DNA of 64,000 nucleotides from Liquidambar formosana (taxonomy: Eukaryota > Streptophyta > Magnoliopsida > Saxifragales > Altingiaceae). Below, one piece after another: positions 34,992 to 47,709 of this stretch; position 1 is the first letter of the stretch, and each line of letters opens with the position of its first letter. The stretch is taken from assembly GCA_039720395.1 (NCBI GenBank), contig CM077820.1:9709338-9773337 (forward strand), given 5' to 3'. Made by a program: the position numbers and the translations under genes. The notes beneath the pieces are model-generated. The model had not been told where the DNA came from, did not search any database, and was given only the letters and a program-made list of their open reading frames with translations.

Positions 34992-35955
34992 AATGAGATC
35001 AATCTGTGGGGTTAAGGGAGGCCAATGAAAGGTGCAGGTCCACAAGTTGCAATGATGATGATTAATTAATTAATTAATTTTCATGGTACCTTTTGCCTGT
35101 CAAACGAAGTCAAGAATATTAGTTTTACACGTGGTGCTAGGGGTGTTAATGGTTTTGGTTAAAACCGAGAATTAAATCGAATCAAATCGAATTGGGCGGT
35201 TTGGTTTGGTTTTTTTGTCATTAGGTTTGGTTATGGTTTTAATTTTAGAAAACCTAACTCAATTGGTTTGGTTTTGGTTTTAAGTTTTAAAAAACCAAAC
35301 CAAACCGAAAAACCGAAAAACCGAAAAATATATTTTATATATATATAAACTTAAAGTTTGTAAATTCCCAATTCTAATAAGGGTAAAATAGGTAATGAGC
35401 TTGTTTTTGTTGATTTTAAGTTTCTTATTGTTTTCCTTTTTTTAGATTGGCATGTATTAAACTAGCTATTAATATTGTGTGTATTAATGTTGTGTGTGAT
35501 ATTGACATATTGATATATGTCAATATGTTTCTATTTTGATACAATGTTTGGTTTTTTTAGTTGCTAATGTAATGCTTTTATTAAAAATGTTTTTATTTGG
35601 AGTTTGGCATGTCATTTTTTTCATTTTCAATTTTTTGTTGTTACTTGATAGGTTAAAACCGAAACCGAACCGAACCAAACCGAAATATAATGGTTTGGTT
35701 TGGTTTGGTTTTTTTATAATATGGTTTGGTTTTGGGTTGGGAGAAACAAAACCGAAGTATAATGGTTTAGTTTGAAATCTCCCCTAAAACCGAACCAAAC
35801 CGAACCATTAACACCCCTACGTGGTGCTCATGCTTGTGAGGGAAGTATGGGATACAATGCACTTGATAATGAATCAATATGTGAGATTAAGGAAGGCCAG
35901 TTAAAGGTGCAGGTCCACAAGCTGCAATGGTGATGATTAATTAATTTTGATGGTA
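34992..35955. repeat. Direct repeat flanking a hAT element
   Basis: The about 90-bp segment 34995-35090 (AAAGGTGCAGGTCCACAAG, then GATGATTAATTAATT and ATGGTACC) recurs at 35873-35955. Between the copies lies the hAT element 35138-35819. Confidence 0.75.
35138..35819. mobile_element. hAT-type element rich in GGTTTGG, 682 bp
   Basis: Perfect terminal inverted repeats TAGGGGTGTTAATGGTT and its inverse AACCATTAACACCCCTA, flanked by a perfect 8-bp duplication CGTGGTGC (35130-35137 and 35820-35827). The interior is dominated by AACCGAACC/GGTTTGGTT words. A short open frame inside is an artefact of these repeats. The A and C flanks (about 20715 and 46945) lack the insertion. Confidence 0.9.
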
Positions 35956-36319
35956 CCACAAATAGGGTATTACTAGGCACCAATTAACCAATACCCCAAC
36001 TACACCATTCTTTTCTTTGCTAAGTTACAGGAAAACACACATATTTACCCGGATTCATATAGTGTCAAAATCAAATACCTTTGCAAATACAATGCTTTTA
36101 TTAAGATAGGATATGCCATTAGGCTCAAGGGCAGAAGGGCCACCGGCCTCAATTACCCCATTCATATGATTTGAGTCTAAATAATAGGATCCAATAGGAG
36201 GGATTTTTAACATCCTCATTATAAAATGGATATAATAGAAGGGATTCTTTGCAATCTCATTAAAATTTCTTACCAACCTTACATAATGCGCCCTCAATGT
36301 GGAAAGTGAGGGTTGAGCC

Positions 36320-36460
36320 AATAAAACCGGATAATTTTCCCCTACACTGCGGGAGTTGTGGCTTTATGGGTTTTCACTTTTCCGCATTTGCTTTGTTTGA
36401 TAAAGAGGATTTAAAAATTAGAATGATTGGGACCACTTGAGCCATTCAGGAAATATGATT
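36320..36460. repeat. Copy of a 150-bp conserved non-coding repeat
   Basis: Shares with 21420-21560, 47215-47395 and 48900-49080 the order CCCTACA-TGCGGGAGTTGTGG, TTTGCTTTGTTTGATA, then AATGATTGGGACCAC and GAGCCATTCAGG. No reading frame is kept between copies. Confidence 0.65.
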
Positions 36461-36654
36461 GAATATCTATATATATAAGATGACAGTTAAATAGAGACAT
36501 GTTGATGGAAGTTATGTAAGTACTCGCATTGGGAGTGATCATACTCTGTGCATTGGTGGATTACGTAGTACTTTGATCTAGTGCATGAGTACAACCCCTA
36601 ATACATTGTGCTGACATAGCTTATATACATGTGTTTTTTAATAAGAAAATAACA

Positions 36655-36730
36655 CAAAAGGGTGATCCTGTGGTTCTTGAGATCTCTGTTTCAAGAAACC
36701 AAAATCTTAAGTTCGATTCCCATTCCCTTT
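36655..36730 (+). mobile_element. Possible SINE fragment
   Basis: TCCTGTGGTTCTTGAGAT (A-box-like) and AAGTTCGATTCCC (B-box-like) are spaced about 35 bp apart, as in tRNA-derived SINEs. It is not a folded tRNA gene, and the body is not delimited. Confidence 0.35.
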
Positions 36731-39700
36731 CAGTGTCAGTTATCAACCAAGTTTATCTTAACTATCAATAATCGGTGTAGGTGAAACTGGCCTTATCCAT
36801 GCCAAGGGGATTAGTGAAGATCTGGATTGGTGGGGTGTTGTTTGAGCAAATTGTTGACCAAACGAAAATTTTTTTTTCCCAAAGTTGACCAAAAGATGAA
36901 CAAGCAAATTGTGGGGAAAAAAAAAAGGCATTGAAACAAACAGGCCAAAGCCCAAGGTGAGTTTGGGTTGGGTAGCACCATTGCTGGCATTCCATTAAGC
37001 CCTTGGGTTGGGCTTGGGTATTCGTTTCACTCACCAAGCCCACCCGATGAACAACCGTAGATAGATCGATGATGCTTTTTGGCATGGGCAGCGTACAACA
37101 CATGCAAGTAGCCAAGTACCAAAAATAATTAAATACTAATTAATTAATCACGAGTTCTCCTATGCTACTTACGCACATATATATGCACAGTTATTTTTTA
37201 TTTTTGGGATCGGATGCTATATTAATAATAATGTATTAAGATCGAGAGGCACGTGATTCTACCTCTAAGATACCAAATCCACTAATTTTCTTTCAATTTA
37301 TGCAAAAAGAAAGGTCCTTAAAATAAATTAATCAAGATGTTGCAAATAAGGGTACTGAATAAATATTTAATTTGATAGCCATTTAGTATACGGTTGCACT
37401 TACTCTACTCAGCTCAACTCATGCCAAATGCATAGCATGTGCCATAATGAGAAAGAGAAAGAAAAAGAAAAGGCAGCCATACCAACAGTATATGAAGGCA
37501 AAAATCTCCTAGAGAGCTGGCAAATCCCCCATCTTTTGTGTGCAATCTATAATTAATTAAGTAGGATAATGAAGCTGAGAATAATTAGCTAGGTTCAAGG
37601 CACTTTGTTCATGATGCTGACAATATTTAGGTACAAGGGCATACACTCGGTCTCCAATCACTTCACATATACCTACTCAAAGTAGAAATTCAGCTTTGGA
37701 CCCCCCCCCCCCCCCAACCAAAAAAATAAATAAATAAATAAATAAAAGGGGAAAAGAAGAAGTAGAAATCCAGCTGCAGAAATGGTGCCTCCTATGCTTT
37801 GATTATAATAGGGTTTCGATGCCTAATGTACTTCCCGGATTACATTATCTTGTTTTGTATTGTCTGCTTTGCTTTTGAGATATTATATAAGTTGTATTTT
37901 CAATAAAAATGTGAGATACGGGGCTTAAAATAAATTATATAAGGATTTAATTAAATTATTGACAAGGCCAAATTCATCAACTTCATACCAAAAGCAAGGA
38001 GGCAAGACCCACCGAGCGAGACCAAACATTAATTGTGTTTAGGTCTATAATATGTACATTTAAGACTTGACCCACATTAGGCACTAAAGGTGTTCTCAAT
38101 GCTTCTTTTGATAGCGTGGGGCTATAGGGTTATAATATATCTTGCTAGAGAATAGATATATATATATGTATATATGGAAAGCCGATCCACAAGCACCAAC
38201 CTTGCACCTCTCTCTCTCTCTCTCTCTAATAATGAACCTTGTTCATTTATTTGCACCTCATCAGCTTTGGTGGATTAATTGAATTGAACCGACTTCTCTT
38301 TCTTTTCTTTTTTTTATTCCTCACTAGACAATGTTTTATTTATTTATTTTCTTCTATGATGATTCTGTTCCTTTGTTATTTGTTGGCTATAAATTGATTG
38401 GTTGTATGCAATTTAATTATTGGACAATCCTTATTTTGGAACCTTCCATCTCTGTTACACACACCAAATTGGAGAACGAATGAGGGGACTACAACAGAGG
38501 AAGGAGTACGTCAACAATGTTCTAGGTGCACCCAATACTAATATCAATTAAACAATTATTACAGTAGTGCTATTCTTCAATTTTCTTGGCAACGCTCACC
38601 TATGGCAACCCTATAGTGCCTACTCAATGAAGACGGGATAGGTTAAGAGAACATCTACTTACCTAAATGTCCTCGATCATTTTCTTGGCAGCCTTCTTGG
38701 TAGGGAATTTTCACTTTCTTAAAATATTCTTCAATTAATTTCTACATTCTTTCCACTTTCGATCTTCAATGTCATTGCACACACAAAATTCGCGTATTAC
38801 AGCAGAGTAATTATTCATATAATTTCAATTTTGATGAATAAAATGGAGAGTTTTTGAATATATAAGAAAACATCTGGCTTGTTCAATCTCATTTAATTCT
38901 CCATTGTCGTGATCAAATGACCACGTAGGCTTTGCCTCTGATTTTTCAGTATTGGGTATAGTGAATGGAGGCTCTCTATTGATGGGGTCATTTGAGGCTC
39001 CCTATTGTTGTTGGTTTGTTCTTTATTGTGTTGGCTCCGTTTGCTAGGTTGGTGTGCTTTTCCCAGTGAGCTTTCTTGCTTTTCTTTTTTTTAGCGCATT
39101 TCTGGTGTTCTTTCTCAGCAAAGAGTATAATTTTCTGCCAAGCTTATATGTCATTGAGGATTCGGCTCGCTCTCGATAATCCTAAATCACATCCATTGTT
39201 TCATAACATTCTATTTAACATTGCTTTCTTTCAAAACATTCTATTTAACATTGCCTTTTTCTTTTCTTAAGGTCCATGAGAATTTGTGTAAAGAAATTGT
39301 TGAGTTGAGACTGCCTCCCTGAATAGAGAACTTCTCATTATTGTTGGATGAACCACTGCAATGTGGAAAGAAAAGATGATACGAACCAATTTGATTTATA
39401 GCCTTGTAAGTCCCAAGGCTTGTGGGAGACGTCAACTTAGGCTCTTCACATATGGATAGTTGACATATATTGGTCTACCTTCCAAGTAGCCATGAGAATA
39501 AAACATTGACAGAAGTGTTGTTCTATATCCTTCAATTTTTTTTTATTTAAAAAAAAAAAAAAAACCTTGTGATGATTTAGGTTCGGTTTATCCTCTTCTT
39601 GGATTACCTTTTCATTGTCCCAGCATCAGTATGTAAAGTTGGGTCTGTACCAAAATTATACCAGTTCATAAAGGGTACAAAAGGCTCAAGACTCATAGAT

Positions 39701-41960
39701 ATGTGTCAAGTTAGGCTCTTCAACTCTAAAGGTATTACAAGAATAGACAAAGACACAACACCACATGATGACACTCAAAAAATTCCCAAAGCCAAATAAA
39801 AGCCCATCTAACCAAAAACAAAAATTCCCCAAAGCAAGATATCAACACTTTTAATTAATAAGGTCATTGAAGTCCCAATGCTTCAAAGTTACTCGTAATC
39901 CAGGTGAACGTACACTTTATATTGGTGGAATGCATGAATTGCCAGTGGTAGAGACTAAGCTACTGACAACGAAGGTAACGGATTCACAGCAAGGAGATCA
40001 ACCAAAGCTACAACTTGGGTACTCTTGAGCATTAAAATTTGGAAAAGATCTATACATCATGAAGTCTAAAATAATCTGAAACTCAGGAGCAAATAAACTT
40101 AAACTTAATTCATACAGCTAGGATAAGAAAGGTTACAAAACAATCACACAGGAATAATTTGACCAATACCAAACTGAAAGTTCAACAAGAATCACATATA
40201 TGACGGGAAAAACTAAAATACATGGAATGGTTCCATTTGCATTGGATTGCCAAACAAACTAATAAATCATCAAAATAATAAAGTATGAATTTATCTTATT
40301 AACAAAGTGCCACATTGATTTATATTTTGAAGGTTGCAAATATTTCATTGGAAATACCATAATGCAGAAAATAAGGCAATAAAAAGATAAATAGAACCAA
40401 ACACGTTTGTGAAATGTACTCTGATTGAGTGGTTGCCTAAGCAATGCATTGGTAAGAGAGATGAGCACTCCTTTTCCTCCCTTCAAGCTTTGGTGTTCAT
40501 TTCTTCTGACATTCTCAAAAAAAAAGCTTGCTGGCTGTCATCTCAATTTTTGCTCGAAAGAAAAGAACAATGCAAACATAAGGTATTTCATTAATTTGGA
40601 TATTTCAAATGATGATACACATATGGGGGATGCTTAATTAATTTCTACGTCATAATGTCGATCTATAGTATACCAGTTTTGGCTCTATACATTAGAAAAG
40701 GTAAATGAAGAAAAATGCTGCATTATAGGACTGAAAATCTTATTGTTGACAAGTATTTTTCTCAATGGCAAAAGTACCCTAGATGTTGCAATATATAGGC
40801 CAGGATCCACTTGAACCCCACCCTAGCTAGGTGATTTTCAATAATTTAAAAAAAAAAAAAAAAAAACCATAATAATAAACTATTTGCTGCAACTTACTAA
40901 CTGGGTTAAAAAGGTCTGACAGAAGACTTGAGGGCAAAGCCTCCACAAAATGGGGGCTTGGGGCACAACAAGGACACCAATTGGAGCCATGAGGCAATCG
41001 GTGTGAATATGTGATTGGTGACTGCAAATATGTGATAATTGATAATGATCATCCTCAAGGGAAGTAAAGTATATTGGCATGAACTTTAAGAATGTGGGTG
41101 CTAATAATTTGAAGGGCAAGAGAATAAGCAATGTTGTAATAGATTAATTTATATTTAATCATTGACTAGGAATGACAACGAAATGATTTGGCAATGATGC
41201 CACACCCCCTAGGAAGCAGCAAGATAACTCATTCTCGAAGAGTGCCAAGTCTCTATTGTACCAAAGAATTGAGGATTGAAAGTGTCCTTGTTTGTTTGCA
41301 TGACACTCTTACCAGTTTGAAATACCTTATCCTTTGAACTTTGTAATGAAGTATGATTTGTCCAACTTTGAACCCATTGTGCTCTTGATAAGGAGGTATA
41401 AGTTAATGATGATATCCAAGTTTGCTCCATGCATATGCCAATCTATGCCTCATGATTCCATTCCAAAGTTTTTGCTAACATGACCTTCAACTTGAAAAAT
41501 TAATTCACTCAATATCTTTGATCGAACATCATAAAAAATTCTTCTTCATCGACAACTAATTTTAATGGTTCTCCAACTAACATATATTTGTTGGAGATGA
41601 TAAAATTGCGAAGTGAAATTTTACAAGAGTTCAAGTAATCATCCTCCAAATATATATTCATCAAAGACATCAACTCTAGTTACCAATCAACTCTCTAGAT
41701 TTTCCTCACTCTTTGCCTCCATTTTTGTGAGAAAAAAATTCACCAGTTCCATGGTGAAAATATAACTTACCTTATTCTCGAACTTGCAGTCAATATATGT
41801 CAAAGACATTGATTGATTCAACTTTCATTTTGTTCCATATCATCATAATTATCATAGATAGGTTCAAGAGAATCATTAAATTCTTTCAATCCAAGCATAA
41901 TGAATCCTTCTCATTCATTGTTCCTCTAGACATTCAACTCATTAGGTTAGTTGCTTAACT
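36731..41960. other. Intergenic DNA between B and C, no gene seen
   Basis: About 5 kb of AT-rich sequence with poly-C (about 37700-37715), (CT)n (about 38208-38228), poly-A and a 30-bp tandem repeat near 39205-39262 (ACATTCTATTTAACATTGC twice). Open frames at 40880-41131 and 41209-41430 (minus) have no recognisable family and no splice context; part of this stretch may be internal sequence of the degraded LTR element that ends near 42036. Confidence 0.5.
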
Positions 41961-42036
41961 TGTCCCCAGTGTCAAGTCTTCTCAATCTTTTGCCTCACCC
42001 CACCTCACCAAAAGTTGAACTTGGCTCTGATACCAT
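41960..42036 (-). mobile_element. LTR retrotransposon relic with primer-binding site
   Basis: At about 42012-42026 the minus strand reads TGGTATCAGAGCC, the standard initiator-Met tRNA primer-binding site of plant LTR elements. Immediately upstream on that strand is an LTR-like end (TAGTGTCA plus a short spacer). The sequence downstream on the minus strand (toward 41500) is rearranged and has no intact frame. Confidence 0.5.
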
Positions 42037-42526
42037 CCAATTTGACACTAGAGGAGCAGCAAATATGTAGCAATACAACAAAACACAATCAAGACAAGAA
42101 AAAATCCGGTAAAATTCAACGTAACCTGTCACCCTAAGGAATATAAGAATCTTTTCCTAAAAGTTGAACCGATGAAATTTTCATTCAAAGTTTTTGAATT
42201 ATGAGTACTTCCTTAGGTACGGTCTCCACAGTATATAGTATCCCCTCCACGCGAAAGACCATTTTTCCTTATTAATGTTTGTTGACTTTAAAAAGTAATA
42301 TCATATTTTTTTAAAAACTTCCCTACTACCCTTCCTTATGTTAAGAATTACTTTTAACACAAAACTACATCTTAAGTCAACAACACCAAATCCAAGGGAT
42401 CTTATGGAAATATATACTCCGTAAAAAATTTAAGGTAACAAGTCAATATATTGATGGTTTTTCTAAATTTGCGTGCTTTGTCCAAGATTACTAATTTTAT
42501 AGGATAGATCTAGGAGTCTCTTACCA

Positions 42527-42905
42527 TTAATACATAAACTTCTACAATGTACCATTAGGGAAACAAATTATTTAAGAGAATACTATATATCAAGGAAGGG
42601 ATCCAGAGAATATGGAAATGAATCAAAAGAGAGCACATCAAGGAAGGAGATTTATTTCACATTAATATGTAAACTTCTACAACTTACCATTAGGGAAACA
42701 AATTAATTAAGAGAATACTATCAAGGAAGGGATCCAGAGAATATGGAAATGAATCAAAAGAGAGCACATCAAGGAGATTTATTTCACATTATTATGTATT
42801 TCCATTTTATTATCTCTTGTTATATTTATAAATTCACTGCTAAGTTGATTGTAATCAAGTAATTATCAATGAGATTCAATTTTTCTATATGATATAAGAG
42901 CAGTC
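42527..42905 (+). mobile_element. Probable Copia-type LTR relic with tandem duplication
   Basis: A segment of about 133 bp occurs twice in tandem (42527-42661 and 42662-42793; shared GGAAGGGATCCAGAGAATAT and GAATCAAAAGAGAGCACATC). It is followed by an LTR-like end and ATGATATAAGAGCAG (about 42890-42904), close to the TGGTATCAGAGCA primer site. Confidence 0.5.
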
Positions 42906-43747
42906 GATTTTTCCTATGATTGATTCCTAAAATACAAGACTAGCTTCTTCTCTTTGTAAAAGCACATTAAACATACCAAAAGATTCGGTTAGTTCCACCG
43001 ACCAAAATTGTCACCTAGGTGCCCATATTAGATAATGAGGCACTGATATGGCAATGATGGTGCATGGGCCCCCATGATGTCAGACATTGAAACTGAATGA
43101 AGATCTATCTACTTATCTAGTAATGCATGCAACGAATTAAACCTCTGGAGAGAATATGTGAGTTTATCATGAGATTACTAAATGATTATAAGAGGCACAT
43201 ATAATAAAAGCAAGTTCATAGGGAAAAAAAAAAATGGTTGTGAGAAATAAAATTAAAACCAGAGGTAGAAAAAAAATCTGGTTAACATTTATATTGAGTT
43301 ATTTCAACTCACCAAGAAGGCTAGGGAATCACCGAAGTGAGCTGTACCACCTAAGTCCCTAATGTGTGTGTGAATCTAACTCATCAATTCACTTTCAACT
43401 GCATGAGGATGATGATAACATGGAAATCATAGTAATGCCAAGGAGAACCCCTCTTGCACATGTGATGATGGGCACATCAAGGGGGCTTATGAAAGGCTCA
43501 AACAGAAACTCTCTTGTACCTTAATTGCCTAGAAATCATTTGCAGAAAGTTTAAAAGATACATAGGTTTTTCACATTCTATTGGAGTTTCTAAAAAATAC
43601 GAAACCATGTGAAGAGTGAAACATTATATATTTGCTAAGAGTCATGTGAAGAAAACTAAGTTCAATGCTAAGACCAAAGACCAGATCATGGTGTGAAGGG
43701 AGTGCTAGTCTCCAACAACCAGGCTGGATACCTTGTCACATGGAAAT
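42906..43747. other. 3' flank of bHLH C
   Basis: Non-coding. From about 43300 it is homologous to the 3' flanks of A, B and E. Phrases near 43560-43690 (TTCACATTCTATTGGAGTTT, AAGAAAACTAAGTTCA) are shared with B and A. Confidence 0.6.
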
Positions 43748-44745
43748 TTATCTCGAGGGTTGAATGGCATCGGTTAGTGTCTGTTGCAGTCCAGATAAAT
43801 TGAGGCATGTCAGATCGCTGACCTGTGAGGTAAATTTGAAAATGAATGAGATATTGTTATTGCACTTGAGTAACAATTTACAAAATTGCATAAAACCCTA
43901 AACCTGGGGAGCAAATATAAGGAACCATTTTCTGACTGTACCTCGGACTGGATAGTGTGAAGTAACCTTTCATTTACTTTGGTAGAAACACAGCTAACAA
44001 CACTAAGTCCTTCTTCAAGCAGTATATTCAGCACTCTTGAAAGGGGGAGCCCTTCCTTTCTGAAGCCACTATTGATCACAATCTCTACTCCACCCCAACA
44101 TGGGCTGACGGTGACACAGTTCAGCGAACAGTCATTTAAGCTTCCGCTGCCCGGGTCAAGAACACTCAAATTGGACAAGTTTTTGAGTTCATCTCTCTTC
44201 ACACCCAGTTCTTTGATCTTCTCCTCCATGTGCTTTATATAATTTACAGCTTCATTCATGTGATCCGATACTGAACGCTTTCCCTGAAAACCAGACCACG
44301 TAACCCTAATTAAGGCATAATTACTCAATCCTAGTAAAACTTTACCCCTTGATAGAAAGAAAGAGAGGGAGACCCAGAAAGATTTTGCATAATTATAACC
44401 AAAAAAATAAATAAATAAGAAACAAAAATATTAGTTCTTCACCTTGATATATTCTAGAGGGAGTTGCGATCGAAGCGATCCATAAAGGCTAGCCATTTCT
44501 TGCCTTCTTTGCCGTTCAATGTCTCTATGCATCATTTTCTTCTTATAATTGTCAGATGTATTATCATCTTTCCCGCCCCGAGTAACTAATGATTTTGGCC
44601 TCTGGCTTTTCCCCATATTATTGGTTAGCTTACTGCCATCCAGTGCAGCATGATCAAGGGTCAAATCTTTCTGGATAGTGTGCTGTTGGTGGGTAGTTGA
44701 GGAGATCTTGAACAACAGCTCATCGCCTTGGTGTAACGGAAACAT
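43748..44745 (-). CDS. bHLH transcription factor C (bHLH36/118/120/125 type), 239 aa
   Basis: A predicted nuclear bHLH regulator with three exons: 44745-44443, 44283-43942 and 43822-43748; introns of 159 and 119 bp are GT-AG and frame-preserving. The basic region [12 protein letters not shown] has His73, Glu77, Arg80 and Arg81. Helix 1 and loop run through [15 protein letters not shown], and helix 2 lies in [20 protein letters not shown]. The C-terminal region keeps [20 protein letters not shown] and [10 protein letters not shown], and the end is QPSSR. Exon lengths equal those of A before its deletions. It has a TATAAAG box and an intact GGGCCTAA block, so it is the copy with the best conserved promoter and protein. 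Confidence 0.94.
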
Positions 44746-44799
44746 TCTACGAAGATTATTGAAGCTTCAAGCTCTGTCTCTCCCTGTGTGACCCTATAG

Positions 44800-44885
44800 A
44801 TATGAAAGAAGATACGTTTGTTGAGGTATGGGAGTTTTTAATGGGCCTAAAGATGCCAAGATTCCCTGCAATCTTTATAGACAAG
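44800..44885 (-). promoter_or_regulatory. Proximal promoter of bHLH C
   Basis: The minus strand has TATAAAG at 44879-44873. The plus strand carries AATGGGCCTAAAGATGCCAA (about 44840-44859), conserved with B, D and E. Confidence 0.65.
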
Positions 44886-45296
44886 GTGAGATAAGAAGGA
44901 AGTGACCTAATTTTTTATCCATTTTAAAGTTAGCATGTGGGCACTGTGCATATGTACGAAACAAACCAACCCATCTTAGTTCACATTTGGTGGACCAGCA
45001 TGCCACCTAGAGCATCTCTGATCCGATCCTAATAAAATTATTCTTTCTTGATCAAGTGATCATTATAGTCTCAACAACTATTACCATATAAGTTGTTAAG
45101 ATTATGCACGGCACTAATGTAGGATGAGATTCACCAGCAAATCATTACATGGGATCAAGTCTCTGCTTATTATGAGGGCGAAACATTGGAGTGAGGGTGT
45201 TAAAGGTAAAGTACAAAGTAGAGGGTTCTCCCTGTTGTTTGACCCAAGGGTCCATTTGAGCTCGCTCAATAGCAAAAATTAAAAGTAAATAAATAA
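44886..45296. other. 5' flank of bHLH C, non-coding
   Basis: Homologous to the flanks of A and B through the GTGGACCAGCAT phrase near 44991. No gene seen. Confidence 0.5.
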
Positions 45297-45554
45297 TACC
45301 CTTTGTCCCACAAAGATAAATCAAATTTGATAAAACACACTGTTTAAGAAAAACCGTCATTATACTGATTTAAATTCATGTTTCCAAAAGTACCTTCTTT
45401 TACTTGCTATTAGGTTTTGTGTTGAAAGTAATTATTAAAATAACAAAAGGAAGTATAGGAAAGTTCGAAAAATTTATGATTTGAATTTCAAAATGGACAA
45501 ACATTTTGAAACAGAAAAAGTAATAGAAATGACTTATTTTTGTGGGATGGAGTA
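45297..45554. mobile_element. Mariner/Stowaway-like MITE, about 258 bp
   Basis: The left end is TACCCTTTGTCCCACAAAGA and the right end inverts to TACTCCATCCCACAAAAATA, with TA at both borders. It is non-coding, and its interior matches the worn copy at 29324-29577. Confidence 0.75.
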
Positions 45555-45714
45555 TATATATATATATATAGATATTACATACCCCAATGGATATATATAT
45601 TTTGATTGATATTTTACAATTAATTTTCCTTTTAGATTCTTAATTAAGATTTAGCTTCTTTTTTTCTTTAATTACTTTCAGAAGTTTTTACAATTTCCTG
45701 TAATCAATATGTTT

Positions 45715-45822
45715 GTTTGTCCTTTGGTGTGGGGTGGTTTATCTTTGTCTTGGGGTTATGTTGTGCTGTTGTATTCCATCTTTATCATTAATGAATTTAC
45801 TTTCAATTAGCTGATAAAAAAA
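45715..45822 (+). mobile_element. Truncated LINE 3' end
   Basis: A G/T-rich body ends TTATCATTAATGAATTTACT, then TTAGCTGATAAAAAAA. The terminal design matches the verified LINE tails in this window. No target duplication was resolved. Confidence 0.55.
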
Positions 45823-47572
45823 GGGGGGATCAATTAAGAAAGTTCTTAATTATGATTAGGGTTTTATGAAGCCTATTTATAGGCTCAAATATGTAAAAAA
45901 TGGATTATCATCTAGTTTTCCATCATTAAATTTTCAAATTTAATTTATTCTCTTTCTCCTCTATGTCGATATTAAGGCTCCATGTAGATTCTAAGCTTTT
46001 ATCGATATCAAGTTTTGGCATCAATCTTTATTTCTTTACACCTACCGTTGCATCGGGTACCCATTTGATCAACAGTTGGATTTGATTATCAAATTGGTTG
46101 TAGTCATATCAACGATGCTCCCGAGGACCTTTCGGATGAATTTGCTTGTCAGCATCAGCATACAAAACAAGGGTTCTTGACTATTTGTTCAAGTATACTA
46201 TTTTTATACTATTGTTTACATATATCTATCTATTTCCATCTATAATATCATTAAGGGAGGCGTTGATTTGACCTCTCCACATTTATTGGTCTCAACATCA
46301 CTTTTACTGCCGACGTCTCTCTCCCTTTCTCTCTCCACTTCATTTTCGCCCAGTTTCTAGAATTAAATTTTGACGCGCATATCACATGCTTATTCTATTA
46401 TTAATTATATAGTAATTAAAGGCACTCTCTTACTTTAACTAATTAAAGACTAATTTTGTCCTAATTCCGTTAAAACAACGCACCTAAATAGTTTAACTAC
46501 ATACATTTCTGTTTCATTTTTTCCCTTTGCCATCTATTGAAGAAACCTCAATTAAATCCTAACCCTAACTACCAGACTTCAGGCTTCCCCGCATGCGTTG
46601 ATTGGGCACAATTTCAATCAATATTAATTAATTTGTTGCATTTTAAGAAAGGAACAATAATTATTGTTTATTTATAATTATGATTTAAGAAATGTGCTCT
46701 TGCACAGTGCATGCACCAAAAAAAGACAAGGAAAGGCAACACCACCACCAACAGTATCAAGGGGAAGATTTCCACGAAATGGGGACTACCCTATATTATA
46801 TTGCCAGAACATGAGTTGGACTAGTAGCTGTTATTGGGCGTTCTAAAGCAACTATATAATAAAAAAATACTCAAACCCATATCTTAAGCAGCTTCCTGCC
46901 TTTTTCCTGTCAAATGAAGTCTGGACTACATTGTCTTTTACTTCTAGTGGTTATGGTTGTGAGGGAAATTATATGAGGTACAAAGCACTTAGACAATTGA
47001 TACCCGTGTTATGGCATTCGATCCAAATAATTCGATCTAACGTACGGGAGGGATTTTCCACATCTTTGTGATGAAATTCAATAACATATATGCATTGAAC
47101 TCATTACAAGTTTTTGCCATATTTTCCTTCCCATTTTCAATGCGCTCACAATGTGCAGTATGAGAGGTGCGCCAATCGTGTCGCCTTCCTTTAAGCAAAA
47201 TAGATTCCATATATCGGCAATGTGCATCATGCCTGCGGCTAACTCTCCCCCACATTATGGGAATTGTGGGTTTATGGGTCTGCGCGCAGCATTTTCTTTT
47301 ATATTATCTCATTTGTGGATCAAAAATAAAAAATAAAACAGATTGGGAAAGATTTTATAAACAGAATAATTGAGGCCTCGTGAGCCGTTCAGACACATTT
47401 ATATAATAGTTGGCTACTTGTATAATGATCAGTGATTTTATTATTTTATATATATTCCCTTGCAAAATTGATTGTTACACAAAAATTTAATTATGATAAA
47501 ATCCCTATTTTGGATTCCTTAGATCTTTGGGCAGGTGACAAACATTTTAAGGGATTTCAAAGGAACCAATCT
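45823..47572. other. 5' flank of bHLH C, duplicated block
   Basis: Non-coding. 46700-46835 matches 20465-20595 and 34780-34930. 46900-46975 matches the flank around the hAT insertion in B. 47215-47395 is a copy of the 150-bp conserved repeat. Confidence 0.6.
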
Positions 47573-47698
47573 GGTTGTTTTTTGGGTGTTGGGCTGTGCT
47601 GTTTTCTGGGTGTTGGGGTGTTGGGGTGTGCTGTTTGGTGTACTTTCTCATCTTAATTTTAATAAAATTAATGTTGCTTATCAAGAAAAAAAAAAAAA
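47573..47698 (+). mobile_element. LINE 3'-end insertion with target duplication
   Basis: A 126-bp G/T-rich insertion (repeated GGGTGTTGGG words) ends TTAATAAAATTAATGTTGC, then TTATCAAG and poly-A. The site GGAACCAATCT is present before (47562-47572) and after (47699-47709), with extra A on both sides. This is a typical 5'-truncated L1 copy. Confidence 0.82.
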
Positions 47699-47709
47699 GG
47701 AACCAATCT

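Noticed and set aside
35536..35775. 79-codon plus-strand frame ending in repeated KPKYNGLVWFGF words
   Set aside because: It is translated GGTTTGG repeat inside the hAT element.
36055..36321. 88-codon minus-strand open frame
   Set aside because: No recognisable domain, no splice context, and it is not kept in the related block at 47 kb.
36655..36730. tRNA-like A and B boxes, considered as a tRNA gene
   Set aside because: No cloverleaf with acceptor and anticodon stems could be drawn; a SINE relic is more likely.
41209..41430. 73-codon minus-strand frame
   Set aside because: No family recognised; adjacent to a degraded LTR element with several stops around it.
43979..44242. Plus-strand open frames antisense to bHLH exon 2 (also at 18677, 31566)
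   Set aside because: They are shadows of the bHLH coding sequence and recur only because the genes are homologous.
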